Shown: positions 16,915-25,765 of the stretch, in pieces
Position numbering within the stretch: position 1 is the first letter of the stretch
Layout: every line of letters begins with the position of its first letter
NCBI GenBank assembly: GCA_003241785.1
Contig: QFPW01000006.1
Coordinates: forward strand, 124,001 to 188,000
Length of the DNA stretch: 64,000 nt
Reading direction: 5' to 3'
DNA from: Rhodovulum sulfidophilum
GTDB taxonomy: Bacteria; Pseudomonadota; Alphaproteobacteria; Rhodobacterales; Rhodobacteraceae
The notes under the pieces: generated by a model
Databases searched by the model: none
What the model was told of the DNA's origin: nothing
What the model saw: only the letters and a program-made list of their open reading frames with translations
Position numbers and translations under genes: made by a program

Positions 16915-19900
16915 ATGGCGATCAAGCAGCACTTTCTTCCCGTGCATCTGGCCGATCAGATCATAACTGTCGACGCTTCGGTCAATACGCCTGTCGCTCC
17001 GTCCGAGAACGGGGACTACGTGGCAATCGCGGGAATTCAGGCGAGCGGCGTCGCGCGCATCTTCGAAGAGGCCGATCCGGACGATCCGAACGAACCCGCC
17101 TTCTACGTCCGCGACGAGGGCAAGATTGACGGTGACAAGGACACGGCCACCTCGTCGCCGCTGATCCAGGTCGGCGACGTGATGACCGCGTCGGTCCCTT
17201 CGTCCACGCTGAGCAACGCGATCCTGGGCGACATCTCCTGGCGCATCTTCAACCCGACCGACGAGGCGGTCGACCTCGCGACCGGCTCGGGCCTCCACTG
17301 GACGGCGCCGAACACGCTCGCGGGCGGCGGGCGACGCATCGCCGAGTTCGAATATTCGTGGAGCGACCCGTATTCGGATCGTGTCGTCGGCGGCACCGTG
17401 CAGCGCGAGATCTTCGGCAACAGCGGCGCTCCGAACTTCACCGTCGACGTCAGCATCACCGGGACGGGTGTTCTCGGCACCAACGGCACCATCGTGGCCG
17501 GCACCGTGACCGGCTCTCCGACGCCGAGCGTGGCCTATCAGGTCATGGCCGGCTCGGTCGCCCAGGGCGCGCTCATCACGGCGCTCCCGGCCACATTCCC
17601 CTTCTCCGTCGCGGAGGTCGACTATTCGGTGCTCGCGACCGCGACGAACAGCGAGGGAGAGGACACCTCGAGGTCGAACACAATCGCGTCCACCCAGCCG
17701 ACGGTCAGCGTCCCGACTTGGAATGCGGCGTGGTGGGACTTCGAGGAGCTTCAGACGGGAACGGCCGGCCGCATCCAGGTGAACATCAAGGGCTCCCCGA
17801 CGTTCGACTCCAACTACGACTATTACATCTATACTTCGGGCCAGAGCACCGCGACGATCGTGGATGTCCGCAAGAACGGCGCGCTCTTCACGGCGACCGG
17901 CGCGTTCATTCGCGGCGCCAAGGCCGAGGGAACGACGGTCATCCCGCGCATCGTCGCCATCCGCAAGGGCGTGGCCGATGACGCCGCCACCGGCCTGCAT
18001 GTGCTCGCGACGACCGATCCGGCCTATGTGATCACCGGCATCCTGGCTACCGGAGACATCACGTCGTCGGTCGCCGCGTCGCTGCCCGCGCCGCTGCCCG
18101 CGCTTCTCGCGGACTCGCTGACCGAGCTGGCAACGCTCGACCGGGCCATGTGGAACACCGCCTCCGCGGGCTCGACCAAGCCCCACACGAAGCACTGCCT
18201 GCCGACGGTCGCTCTCGGCGCCTATTACGGAAACGCCGACGCGATCACGAAGTGTATCGCGCAGTGCAAATACTACTTCGAAGGCACGACGAACACGAGC
18301 TACGGCACATACACGGCCAAGGGACAGGCCAATTTCGACAACCGCGACCCGTTCTACGACTGGCAGTACTCTGCGCAGTACGACATGATGATCCTGGGCT
18401 TCTTCGCCATATGCCTGCACACCCCGGCGGTTCGGGACGCGCTGCCCGCGAACATCGTGCGCGCCATGCATGCCGGCTTCGAGTTCGTCTACGCCACCGG
18501 CTTCTATATCATCGGCCGGAAGACGGCGGCGGAGGTGGACGAGCCCGGCGTGTACAGCCCGCGCGGGCGCACCGGCGCGTCGGTCGACCGTCCGGCTGAG
18601 CCGAACATCTCGGCGGGCAACATCTTCCTCTGGAGCATTGCGAAGATGTACTTCAACAGCCGCTCTGGCCGGGAATACCTGGTCAGCCGGGGCTATGCGA
18701 ACCTCGCGGCGTTCCACGCCAACTGGACCTACGATACTTTCTCGGCCTACCTCTCATCGAACCCGATGCGCGTCGGCGGCGTCGCCACCGGCCGGCGCCT
18801 TTGCCAAGGCCTGTGGGAAAGCGTGAATTTCGCCGACCTTGGCTTTTCGGGGGGCAAGCACTCGTCGGCTCGCGCGCTCAAGTGGTCCGACATCAACAAG
18901 TCCTGGCTGTTCGCGGCCGGGGCGTCGTTCATCTCGAGCGTGTCGGCTCACCCGCGCGACGACACTTCCGGCATGTGCATCCGCTACCTGATGCGCTGCT
19001 TCGGCAAGGAGATCGGCAACCCGGTCGGCACGGCGGCGGGCACCGACGGCGACCCCTACGGCGGCATCTATGGCCTTGAGCGCAGCGGATCGAATGGCAG
19101 CCTCGGGAACGCTGGTGGCTGGAACGGCGTCGGCGAGATCCCCGTGCCGCCGACGTTCCCGGGCGGGCCTCGCGTCTGCCATCGCGGCCTTCCCTGGTTC
19201 GTCGGCTTCGCTCCCGGCGCATCCGGGATCACCGGCGCCACGCTTCGCACCACCACCGTGAACTGGTCGTGCGGCAACGGCGCTTCGGGCCTGCCGAAGG
19301 CGGCGGGGATCACCGGATACAACGCGGACAACAAGCTCGGCATCCCGTGGCACCGCGGCGTCCAGGCCGACAGCCACAACGAGAACTGGGCGATCTCCGG
19401 CGGCGTGTTCACCGATCGGCGCGGCTGCCCGGTCAACAACACCTATCCCTTCCCCTTCCTCGGCGAGACCGGCATCATCTCGGAAGGCTTCACGCTCGAC
19501 GCCGGGACGATCCGGGCGCACAACGTGTCAGGCCAGCAGGGGCAGCGCTGCTCGGCGAACTACATGCGCGAGACGCTTTCCTGTGTCCTCGGCCTCCTCA
19601 TGGCCGAAGCGGTCATCTCGCAGGGGCCGAACAACCTCGCGAAGAACCCGAGCATGGCGGCGGGCTGGAGCTCGACCGACGCTCGCTGGGCGAAGGAGAA
19701 CGCCAACAGCGCCCACGGCTTCCGCTCGGCGTCCGTCTATCGCTACGGCTATGTCGCCGCTTCGACCGGCGACTCGCCCGCGCTGATCAGCACGAAGACG
19801 GATGCGAACATCGTCGTCGCAGGCCAGAAGAACCTGTTCTCGCTGCAGATCCGCCCGACGGCGGGCAGTGTCACGATGAAGGTCTATTGCCGGTGGCTCA

Positions 19901-20466
19901 ACTCATCGGACGTCGCGATCGGCTCCGACGTCCTTGTGTTCTCCGGATCGAAAGCGTCCGGGAAGACGCATGACGTCGAGAAAATCCTGCTCGCTCCGGC
20001 CAACGCCGTGTCCCACCTTTGGGTCATCGTCGTGGATCGAGCGACCCAAGCGGCCGACGTGCTCGTCGGCGGGCCGAACCTCCGCTGGGAGCCGGACCCG
20101 CAGATCGACTGGAGCGCCGGCGCGGCGGCCGAGCTCGCGGTCCGCGCGCGGCGGGGCATCCTCTGGTTCCGGGCCGCGCTCCTGAACGGTTGGAAGGACA
20201 TGTGCAAGATGGGCTACGGCTACGCCCAGAAGCAGGCGACCAACCAGAGCCAGCGCGGGAGCATCGGAGACAACGGCACGCGCTCCTGGGCGTCGAGCCG
20301 CAACGGCAGTCGCTACGTGACGCTCTTCGGATTCATGATCAACCAGATCATCCCCTATTGGCGCTCGCACATCGAAGACTATCCAGCCTATGGCGCCGGA
20401 TACACCAGCTACGACTGGGAGTGTCCGGTCACCGACACCGCGAATAGCGGCATCGTGGCGAAGTAG
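16915..20466 (+). CDS. Large tail-associated protein of unknown function (1,183 aa)
   Basis: This is the largest gene of the phage. Residues 1-~170 may be a virion-attachment region; ~175-400 are beta-rich with Ig/fibronectin-like stretches. Residues ~400-920 are a large alpha-helical globular part rich in Trp, Tyr and Cys (for example KHCLPTVALGAYYGNADAITKC and LSCVLGLLMAEAVI). This somewhat recalls the helical toroid of polysaccharide lyases and glycosidases, but I cannot identify catalytic residues. Residues ~925-1,070 look like a carbohydrate-binding jelly roll. A capsule- or polysaccharide-degrading tail protein is a fair guess only. A hairpin follows the stop. Confidence 0.7.
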   Translation: MAIKQHFLPVHLADQIITVDASVNTPVAPSENGDYVAIAGIQASGVARIFEEADPDDPNEPAFYVRDEGKIDGDKDTATSSPLIQVGDVMTASVPSSTLSNAILGDISWRIFNPTDEAVDLATGSGLHWTAPNTLAGGGRRIAEFEYSWSDPYSDRVVGGTVQREIFGNSGAPNFTVDVSITGTGVLGTNGTIVAGTVTGSPTPSVAYQVMAGSVAQGALITALPATFPFSVAEVDYSVLATATNSEGEDTSRSNTIASTQPTVSVPTWNAAWWDFEELQTGTAGRIQVNIKGSPTFDSNYDYYIYTSGQSTATIVDVRKNGALFTATGAFIRGAKAEGTTVIPRIVAIRKGVADDAATGLHVLATTDPAYVITGILATGDITSSVAASLPAPLPALLADSLTELATLDRAMWNTASAGSTKPHTKHCLPTVALGAYYGNADAITKCIAQCKYYFEGTTNTSYGTYTAKGQANFDNRDPFYDWQYSAQYDMMILGFFAICLHTPAVRDALPANIVRAMHAGFEFVYATGFYIIGRKTAAEVDEPGVYSPRGRTGASVDRPAEPNISAGNIFLWSIAKMYFNSRSGREYLVSRGYANLAAFHANWTYDTFSAYLSSNPMRVGGVATGRRLCQGLWESVNFADLGFSGGKHSSARALKWSDINKSWLFAAGASFISSVSAHPRDDTSGMCIRYLMRCFGKEIGNPVGTAAGTDGDPYGGIYGLERSGSNGSLGNAGGWNGVGEIPVPPTFPGGPRVCHRGLPWFVGFAPGASGITGATLRTTTVNWSCGNGASGLPKAAGITGYNADNKLGIPWHRGVQADSHNENWAISGGVFTDRRGCPVNNTYPFPFLGETGIISEGFTLDAGTIRAHNVSGQQGQRCSANYMRETLSCVLGLLMAEAVISQGPNNLAKNPSMAAGWSSTDARWAKENANSAHGFRSASVYRYGYVAASTGDSPALISTKTDANIVVAGQKNLFSLQIRPTAGSVTMKVYCRWLNSSDVAIGSDVLVFSGSKASGKTHDVEKILLAPANAVSHLWVIVVDRATQAADVLVGGPNLRWEPDPQIDWSAGAAAELAVRARRGILWFRAALLNGWKDMCKMGYGYAQKQATNQSQRGSIGDNGTRSWASSRNGSRYVTLFGFMINQIIPYWRSHIEDYPAYGAGYTSYDWECPVTDTANSGIVAK

Positions 20467-20495
20467 AGCCTCTCCACCTTTCCTCCGAAGCCACC

Positions 20496-20526
20496 GCCGC
20501 GCCCGCCTAACCAGGCCGGGCGCGGC
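20496..20526 (+). terminator. Hairpin after the 1,183-aa gene, possible terminator
   Basis: A perfect 10-bp GC stem (20496-20505 with 20517-20526) has an 11-base loop. It is followed by TCCCCTTATT, so there is no proper T-run. It may act as a partial terminator or RNA-stabilising element between two genes. Confidence 0.45.
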
Positions 20527-20556
20527 TCCCCTTATTGCCCCCGCAGGAGTGCCATC

Positions 20557-20970
20557 ATGGCTGACTTCATGAAGTTCCAGGCCACCGTCGAGAACCTGGT
20601 GAACGGCGTCTATGACCTCGACGGCGACACGCTCAAGATCGCGCTGACCAACGTCGCGCCGAACGCCGCGACCGCCTCGCAGCTCTCGCACATCACCCAG
20701 ATCGCGACGGCGGGCGGCTACACCGCCGGCGGGCTGACGGTCGCCAACACCGACGTCAGCCGGGTCGGCGGAACGGCGAACCTCGTCGGCGACAACGTCG
20801 AATTCACCGCGACCGGCGAGATGGGCCCGCTGCGGTTCGCCGTGCTCTACGACGACACCGCCGCCGACAAGCCGCTGCTGGGCTATTGGGACCGGGGCGC
20901 CTCGGTGACGCTCTACGAGAACGACAAGTTCACCGTCGTCTTCGGCGCCCAGATCCTCTCGCTCAGCTAA
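20557..20970 (+). CDS. Small beta-rich phage structural protein
   Basis: This protein has 137 residues; ATG 20557 follows GCAGGAG. It is rich in Thr, Gly, Val and Asp, with a pattern of short strands (ITQIATAGGYTAGG, NVEFTATGEMGPLRFAVLYDD, KFTVVFGAQILSLS). Similar short proteins occur near tail fibre genes of alphaproteobacterial phages. I do not recognise a named domain; a tip or fibre accessory role is inferred from place and fold. Confidence 0.65.
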   Translation: MADFMKFQATVENLVNGVYDLDGDTLKIALTNVAPNAATASQLSHITQIATAGGYTAGGLTVANTDVSRVGGTANLVGDNVEFTATGEMGPLRFAVLYDDTAADKPLLGYWDRGASVTLYENDKFTVVFGAQILSLS

Positions 20971-20992
20971 GGGCCGGGCGGGGGATCGAGGC

Positions 20993-22414
20993 ATGGCCGG
21001 ACTGACGCCCGAAGGGTTCGTCCCGAAGCGGACCGCCGAACTGAAGCTCGAGCTCGAAGCGCTGGTGACCGGCGCCTTCGGCTCGGTCAACCTGAACCCC
21101 GAGAGCGTATTCGGCCAGATCATAGGGATCGTCATCGGCCAGCAGGCGGACATCTGGGCCCGCCTCGAGCAGGTCTATCGATCCCAGTATCCGGGGATGG
21201 CGGAGGCGATCAATCTCGACCGCGTCGTCTCGATCAACGGCATCAGCCGCCTCGCCGCCGCGCCCACCTCCGTCGTCGCGGTGGTGACCGGCGTGGACGG
21301 CACCGTGATCGAGGCCGGCAAGCTCGCCGCCGCCGAGAACGGGTCGATCTACGCGCTGGCCGGGCCGGTCACGATCGACGCCGACATCAGCGTCGGTGCC
21401 AGGGTCTCCATTTCAGAGGTCGTCGACGATATCGACTATTCGATCACCCTCGGCGCGACGACCTACACCTACAACTCGGGGCCCGAGGCTACCGCCGGCT
21501 CGATCCTGACGAATCTGGCCGCGCTCATGGTGCTCGCGATCGACGCTCACGAGGTCTCGGACGGCCTCGGCGGGAACTGGCTCCGGATCGAGTATGGCGC
21601 CCAGCAGCATATCTCAGTCGGTCCTCGGATGCAGATCCTCGAGGTTTCGGTCTATGCCGATTTCGAAGGTACCGAGACCGGGGCGATCGAACTTCCCGCG
21701 GCGACGCTCACCACGATCCAGACCCCGACCGCCGGCTGGAACGCCGTCGTCAACCGGGGCGAGGGGACGCTCGGCCGAGAGGTCGAGACCGACGAGGAAC
21801 TCCGGCTCCGGCGGGAGCGATCGCTGCGCCTGACCGGCTCCAACACGCTCGATGCGATCCGCTCGGCCCTCTCGGAACTCCCCGGCGTCCTCTCCATGCG
21901 AGTCGTGGCGAACAGCGGGACGGCGACCGATGCCGAGGGGACGCCGCGCCAGACGCTCTGGGCGGTAGTCGACGGCGGCCTGCCGGAGCAGGTGGCGCGG
22001 GTGCTCTACGAGCGCGTCGCCGCCGGAATCGGCTACCGGGGCGACGTCGCGGTCGACGTCATCTCCCCGACGAACGGCCAGGCCTTCGAGGTTCGGTTCG
22101 ATCGGCCGACGAATGTCCCCTATTACGTGACGGTCACCGTGGTCCGGTCCGACAGCACCCCGACCCAGGTGATCGACCTCGTGCGCGCCGCCGTGGTCGA
22201 CTATTCGAACAGCGAGTTCGCGATCGGGGAGGACGTCCTCTATTCCCGGCTCTTCTCGCCCATCAACGCCGTCATCGGCGACGGCGCCTATGTCCAGTCC
22301 CTGACCATCGGCGAGGCCGAAGGCCCAACCGGGACCACCAACCTCGCGGCCGAGCCTGACGAGCGGTTCATCCTCACCGAGGGCCGCGTCCAGGTCTTCG
22401 TCGTCACCCCCTGA
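20993..22414 (+). CDS. Baseplate J / gp47-family protein
   Basis: This protein has 473 residues. It matches Baseplate_J: N-terminal P-E-G-F-V-P-K-R-T, a central G-x-E-V-E-T-D-E-E-L-R-L-R-R-E-R motif (about 258-275), N-T-L-D-A-I-R-S-A-L-S-E-L-P-G-V and the conserved A-V-V-D-Y-x-N-S-E-F-A-I-G-E-D-V-L-Y-S-R-L block. It forms the baseplate ring that connects to fibres. The following DUF2612 and fibre genes complete the module. Confidence 0.87.
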   Translation: MAGLTPEGFVPKRTAELKLELEALVTGAFGSVNLNPESVFGQIIGIVIGQQADIWARLEQVYRSQYPGMAEAINLDRVVSINGISRLAAAPTSVVAVVTGVDGTVIEAGKLAAAENGSIYALAGPVTIDADISVGARVSISEVVDDIDYSITLGATTYTYNSGPEATAGSILTNLAALMVLAIDAHEVSDGLGGNWLRIEYGAQQHISVGPRMQILEVSVYADFEGTETGAIELPAATLTTIQTPTAGWNAVVNRGEGTLGREVETDEELRLRRERSLRLTGSNTLDAIRSALSELPGVLSMRVVANSGTATDAEGTPRQTLWAVVDGGLPEQVARVLYERVAAGIGYRGDVAVDVISPTNGQAFEVRFDRPTNVPYYVTVTVVRSDSTPTQVIDLVRAAVVDYSNSEFAIGEDVLYSRLFSPINAVIGDGAYVQSLTIGEAEGPTGTTNLAAEPDERFILTEGRVQVFVVTP

Positions 22415-22421
22415 GGCGCGC

Positions 22422-23039
22422 ATGTCGTTCTGCGATACGACCGACAAGCTCATGTATCAGTATGCCTCGAGCGAGAACCTCAGGCGGCTGATCCGGTCCC
22501 TGACATCGGAGCATTGCGCGCTCTGGGAGCTCATGGACGCGCTGGAGACGCGGCTCGACATCGACGAGAGCCTGGGCGTCCAGCTCGACCTCATCGGCGA
22601 GATAGTTGGCGTTCCGCGGCCGCTGAACGTGCAGATCGACCCCGACGAGGCCTTCGGCTTCGACGAGGTCGCGCTCGGCGATCCCGACCACCCGACTGGC
22701 GTGCCGCCCGACTATGGCTGGTCGGGCGCGACCCGGTCGGATCGCGGCGGCCGGTTCGTCGGGGTCAACGGCCTCCTGGTCGGGCGGATGTCCGACATGG
22801 ACTACCGGACCCTCATCCGCGCCCGGATCTTCGCCAACAGCGCCACCGGCACGATCGAGGACGTGCTCCTGTTCCTCGACTTCGTGCTCGGGTCGCCGGG
22901 CTCCACGGTCAGCACCGGCCTCGGCGTGGTCAACCTCACCGTGGCGCGGGCGATCTCGAGCACCGAGCGCGACATCATCGAGGCCCTGATCCCGCTCGCC
23001 GCGGGCGTGGGCCTCGGGACGATCACCCAGCCCGCATAA
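22422..23039 (+). CDS. DUF2612 baseplate-fibre adaptor protein
   Basis: This protein has 205 residues. The first 65 residues (RLIRSLTSEHCALWELMDAL... LGVQLDLIGEIVGVPRP) match DUF2612, followed by the F-G-F-D-D-like segment and M-D-Y-R-T-L-I-R-A-R-I. The family always sits after baseplate J and before fibre genes, comparable to gpI of P2, linking fibres to the baseplate. Confidence 0.82.
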   Translation: MSFCDTTDKLMYQYASSENLRRLIRSLTSEHCALWELMDALETRLDIDESLGVQLDLIGEIVGVPRPLNVQIDPDEAFGFDEVALGDPDHPTGVPPDYGWSGATRSDRGGRFVGVNGLLVGRMSDMDYRTLIRARIFANSATGTIEDVLLFLDFVLGSPGSTVSTGLGVVNLTVARAISSTERDIIEALIPLAAGVGLGTITQPA

Positions 23040-23049
23040 GGACGGCCCC

Positions 23050-25269
23050 ATGAGCACCGATCTTCTTCCCGTCTGGGGCGCGACCGGCACCAAGATCCAG
23101 CCGGACCCGACGAAGGTGGCCGTCGGCTGGACGCTCGGCGAGAAGCCGCCCTACGAATACATGAACTGGTGGCAGGCGGTCGTCACCGACCGGATGAACA
23201 GCATCCTCCAGGAGGGGCCAGCGCCCTGGTCCGCCACGACGTCCTACGCGCTCGGCGCGCTCGTCTCGCGCGGGGGCATCATTTACCGGGCGACCACGCC
23301 GAACACGAACTCCGCGCCGCCGTCCGCGAACTGGCTCGCGGTCACGCAGGATGCCTCCTCGATCATCCAGGGGACCTTGAACAAGGCCAGGCTCCCGAGC
23401 GCGCTGAACCCGACCTATTTCCAGGGCGCCAGCCCACAGGTGATCCTCCAGCGGACCGACAACACGGTGAACGCCGTCGCGGAGTTCCGCACCACCACGG
23501 GCTCCGTCTTCGCAGGGCAGGGCAATGTCGGGATCTTCGCCGTCGGCGTGACAGGCGTGCTCTCGACGGTCGCCAATGTCCGCTTCTCGGTCGATACCGC
23601 GAGCGGCAATATCGCATGGACCGGCATCGCCTCGGGGAAGGGCGGCGGGATCACGGAGCTGAACGCCTCGGCGCTCGCCGCCGGCACGGTTCCCCCGGCA
23701 CGGATCAGCGGCGCCTATTCCATGTCGGGGCTGACGCTGTCCGGCGCCTCGAACCTGACCATGACGGGCGGCGATATCGTCGGCCCGCGCCGGGTGCTCC
23801 CGAACATCGGCGGGACCACGCCCTCGCATTCCTTCGCGGGGGCCGAGGGCGCCGGCATGCACGTCTATTCGACGCTGCAGGCGCTGGACCTCTGGTTCGA
23901 TAGCCTTCCGCGCCTCCGCGTCGGCGCCGGCGCGGTCTCGGTTGCCAACGGCGCAGTGTTCACCGGATCCGGAGCCGGGTTGACCAGCGTCCCCGCGGCG
24001 AGCCTGACCGGGATCCTCCCGAACGCGCGGCTCGACGGCGACTACGGCTTTGGCGGCCTGACCTTGACGGGCGCGCTCACTGCCAGCCAGGTGGACGGCC
24101 AGCAGGTCCGTGTCGCGGCCGGCTCGCTGATCAACCCCGGTCTCGGGTTCCTTGGCCAGACCGGCCTGGGAATCAACCGGTCCGGCGAGGCGATGCGCTT
24201 CGTCGCGGGGCAGGAGAACGTCGCGGAGGTGATCGCCGCGGGGATTCGGGTCCTCGGGAGCAAGGGCTTCATCGGCGACGGTTCCGGCCTCACGAAACTC
24301 GACGCTGGCGCCATCGCCACCGGCAAGCTCGCGGATGGGCGGCTGCCGGATGTGATGAGCCCGAAGGAGTTCGCGGTCAGCGGGGCGAACGCCGCCGCCG
24401 TCTTCTCGCGCGGGTCCGGCGTCAACATCGGGGTCACGTTCAAGGGCACCTCCGGCGAGGTCGTCATCGGGCAAGGCGCGAGCGGCGTCTTCGCCGTCGC
24501 CTCGGTGGTCGGAGGCCTCTCTTCGAGCCCGGTCTTCTATGCCGCCCCCGGAACGGGCATCGGCTGGACGGGCACCGCTGCCGGCAACGGGTCGCAGATC
24601 ACGGCCCTGAACGCCGACAACCTCGGCGCGGGCACGGTGCCGAACGCCCGCATGAGCGGCGCCTACTCGTTCGGCGCGCTCACGCTCTCGGGAAACCTGA
24701 GCGCGGCGGTCGCGGATGTCGGCCGCGTGATCGTGAACTCGGGCTCCGCCGCCGCTCCGGCGATCGGCTGGCCCGGGTACGATGGCGTCCTCGGCATCTA
24801 TCGCTCCGGGAGCGCGATCGTCCTCATGGGTGGCGGCAGCCCAAGCCTGTCGATCGGCGCCACGAGCGTCTCCATCGGCGCCGGCGTGGTGCTCAACGGC
24901 AATGGCTCCGGGCTTACAGGGCTCGAGGCGAGCAACGTCGCCACCGGCTTTCTGAACGCGGCGCGCCTTCCTCTGACCAACGCCGCCCGGGACTGGGTCG
25001 GCGACCGGATCGCGGCGATCCCCGTCGGCGCGGTGGGCAGCACCTGCTTTCTGGGCCGGAACAGCGGCCAGACGATCTCGCAAGGAGACATCATCGACGG
25101 CGCGCAGCTGCACTATTCCTCCGTCTTCCAAGGTGGCGGCGCCGCCGACGTGCAAGGGATCGAGGACACCAGCGCCAGACCCTCCGGGCAGTGGAAGGCG
25201 CTCGGCAGGGGCACCGGCACCGAGAACAATCCCAACTATGTGGCGACGAACTTCGTGAGGGTGGCGTGA
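23050..25269 (+). CDS. Tail fibre protein with CBM5/12-like module and internal repeats
   Basis: This protein has 739 residues; ATG 23050 follows AAGGA. Residues 1-50 are a baseplate-binding start (YMNWWQAV). Residues ~57-97 resemble a chitin/carbohydrate-binding CBM5/12 motif (WSATTSYALGALVSRGG-IYRA). The shaft contains two long imperfect repeats: G-T-V-P-P-A-R-I-S-G-A-Y-S-M-S-G-L-T-L-S-G near residue 215 and G-T-V-P-N-A-R-M-S-G-A-Y-S-F-G-A-L-T-L-S-G near 530, with shorter A-T-G-K-L-x-D-G-R-L-P copies. The last ~70 residues form a separate tip likely to bind the receptor. It ends in a TGATG overlap with its chaperone. Confidence 0.8.
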   Translation: MSTDLLPVWGATGTKIQPDPTKVAVGWTLGEKPPYEYMNWWQAVVTDRMNSILQEGPAPWSATTSYALGALVSRGGIIYRATTPNTNSAPPSANWLAVTQDASSIIQGTLNKARLPSALNPTYFQGASPQVILQRTDNTVNAVAEFRTTTGSVFAGQGNVGIFAVGVTGVLSTVANVRFSVDTASGNIAWTGIASGKGGGITELNASALAAGTVPPARISGAYSMSGLTLSGASNLTMTGGDIVGPRRVLPNIGGTTPSHSFAGAEGAGMHVYSTLQALDLWFDSLPRLRVGAGAVSVANGAVFTGSGAGLTSVPAASLTGILPNARLDGDYGFGGLTLTGALTASQVDGQQVRVAAGSLINPGLGFLGQTGLGINRSGEAMRFVAGQENVAEVIAAGIRVLGSKGFIGDGSGLTKLDAGAIATGKLADGRLPDVMSPKEFAVSGANAAAVFSRGSGVNIGVTFKGTSGEVVIGQGASGVFAVASVVGGLSSSPVFYAAPGTGIGWTGTAAGNGSQITALNADNLGAGTVPNARMSGAYSFGALTLSGNLSAAVADVGRVIVNSGSAAAPAIGWPGYDGVLGIYRSGSAIVLMGGGSPSLSIGATSVSIGAGVVLNGNGSGLTGLEASNVATGFLNAARLPLTNAARDWVGDRIAAIPVGAVGSTCFLGRNSGQTISQGDIIDGAQLHYSSVFQGGGAADVQGIEDTSARPSGQWKALGRGTGTENNPNYVATNFVRVA

Positions 25270-25673
25270 TGTCGTACCAGTACCGAAATCCGACGATGCT
25301 CCCGGATGGACGTATAAACTGCGAGGTGCTGTTCGCCGCCCCGCACCCGCTCGCCGGGGAGTGGCGGATCTATACGGCCGATCCAGACGACCCGGATCCG
25401 AGGTCGATCGGCCGGAGTCTCCATGCGGCCGCGCTCCTGGATCCGAACATCGAGCACAAATTCCCCTCGCCGGAGGAGGTCGAGGGGGCGCTAGCTCAGC
25501 GTGTTCGGAGCCAGAGAGACGGCAAGCTGCGCGAAACGGACTGGACCCAGCTGCCCGATGTGCCGGCCGTCACGCGGGCAGCCTTCGTGGTCTACCGGCA
25601 GGCGCTGCGTGACCTGCCGAGCCAACCGGGCTTCCCGAAGACAGTGGTGTGGCCGGCGGCGCCGGTGGCGTGA
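25269..25673 (+). CDS. Tail fibre assembly chaperone-like protein
   Basis: This protein has 134 residues starting at ATG 25269 (TGATG overlap with the fibre). The C-terminal half matches the phage tail assembly chaperone pattern (PF16778-like): R-D-G-K-L-R-E-T-D-W-T-Q-L-P-D-V-P, then Y-R-Q-A-L-R-D-L-P-x-Q-P-G-F-P and V-V-W-P. These proteins help the fibre fold. Confidence 0.78.
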   Translation: MSYQYRNPTMLPDGRINCEVLFAAPHPLAGEWRIYTADPDDPDPRSIGRSLHAAALLDPNIEHKFPSPEEVEGALAQRVRSQRDGKLRETDWTQLPDVPAVTRAAFVVYRQALRDLPSQPGFPKTVVWPAAPVA

Positions 25674-25734
25674 TGGGCATTCCACACTCGCGGGAGAATC
25701 ATTGACGGGAATCTGCCTAAAATAGTGTCATCCG

Positions 25735-25752
25735 CTCGCTTATTTTAGCGAG
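25735..25752. repeat. Short perfect hairpin before the RTX gene
   Basis: A 6-bp stem (25735-25740 with 25747-25752) surrounds TATTTT. A second, longer-range inverted repeat (CTAAAATA, just after 25716, with TATTTTAG ending at 25748) uses the same bases, so two folds exclude each other. Located 14 bases before the RTX start codon; could be an operator or leader structure. Confidence 0.4.
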
Positions 25753-25765
25753 GGGTGATTCTAGA

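Noticed and set aside
16885..18717. 610-codon minus-strand frame opposite the large tail protein
   Set aside because: Arg-rich shadow with no start site; plus strand has a proper operon position and codon use.
23023..25155. 710-codon open frame on the minus strand opposite the tail fibre
   Set aside because: Composition is Arg/Gly/Ala/Asp-rich as expected from antisense of GC-rich coding DNA; the plus-strand protein has clear fibre features.
25735..25752. Intrinsic terminator between fibre chaperone and RTX gene
   Set aside because: Stem is only 6 bp and no T-run follows; listed as a hairpin only.
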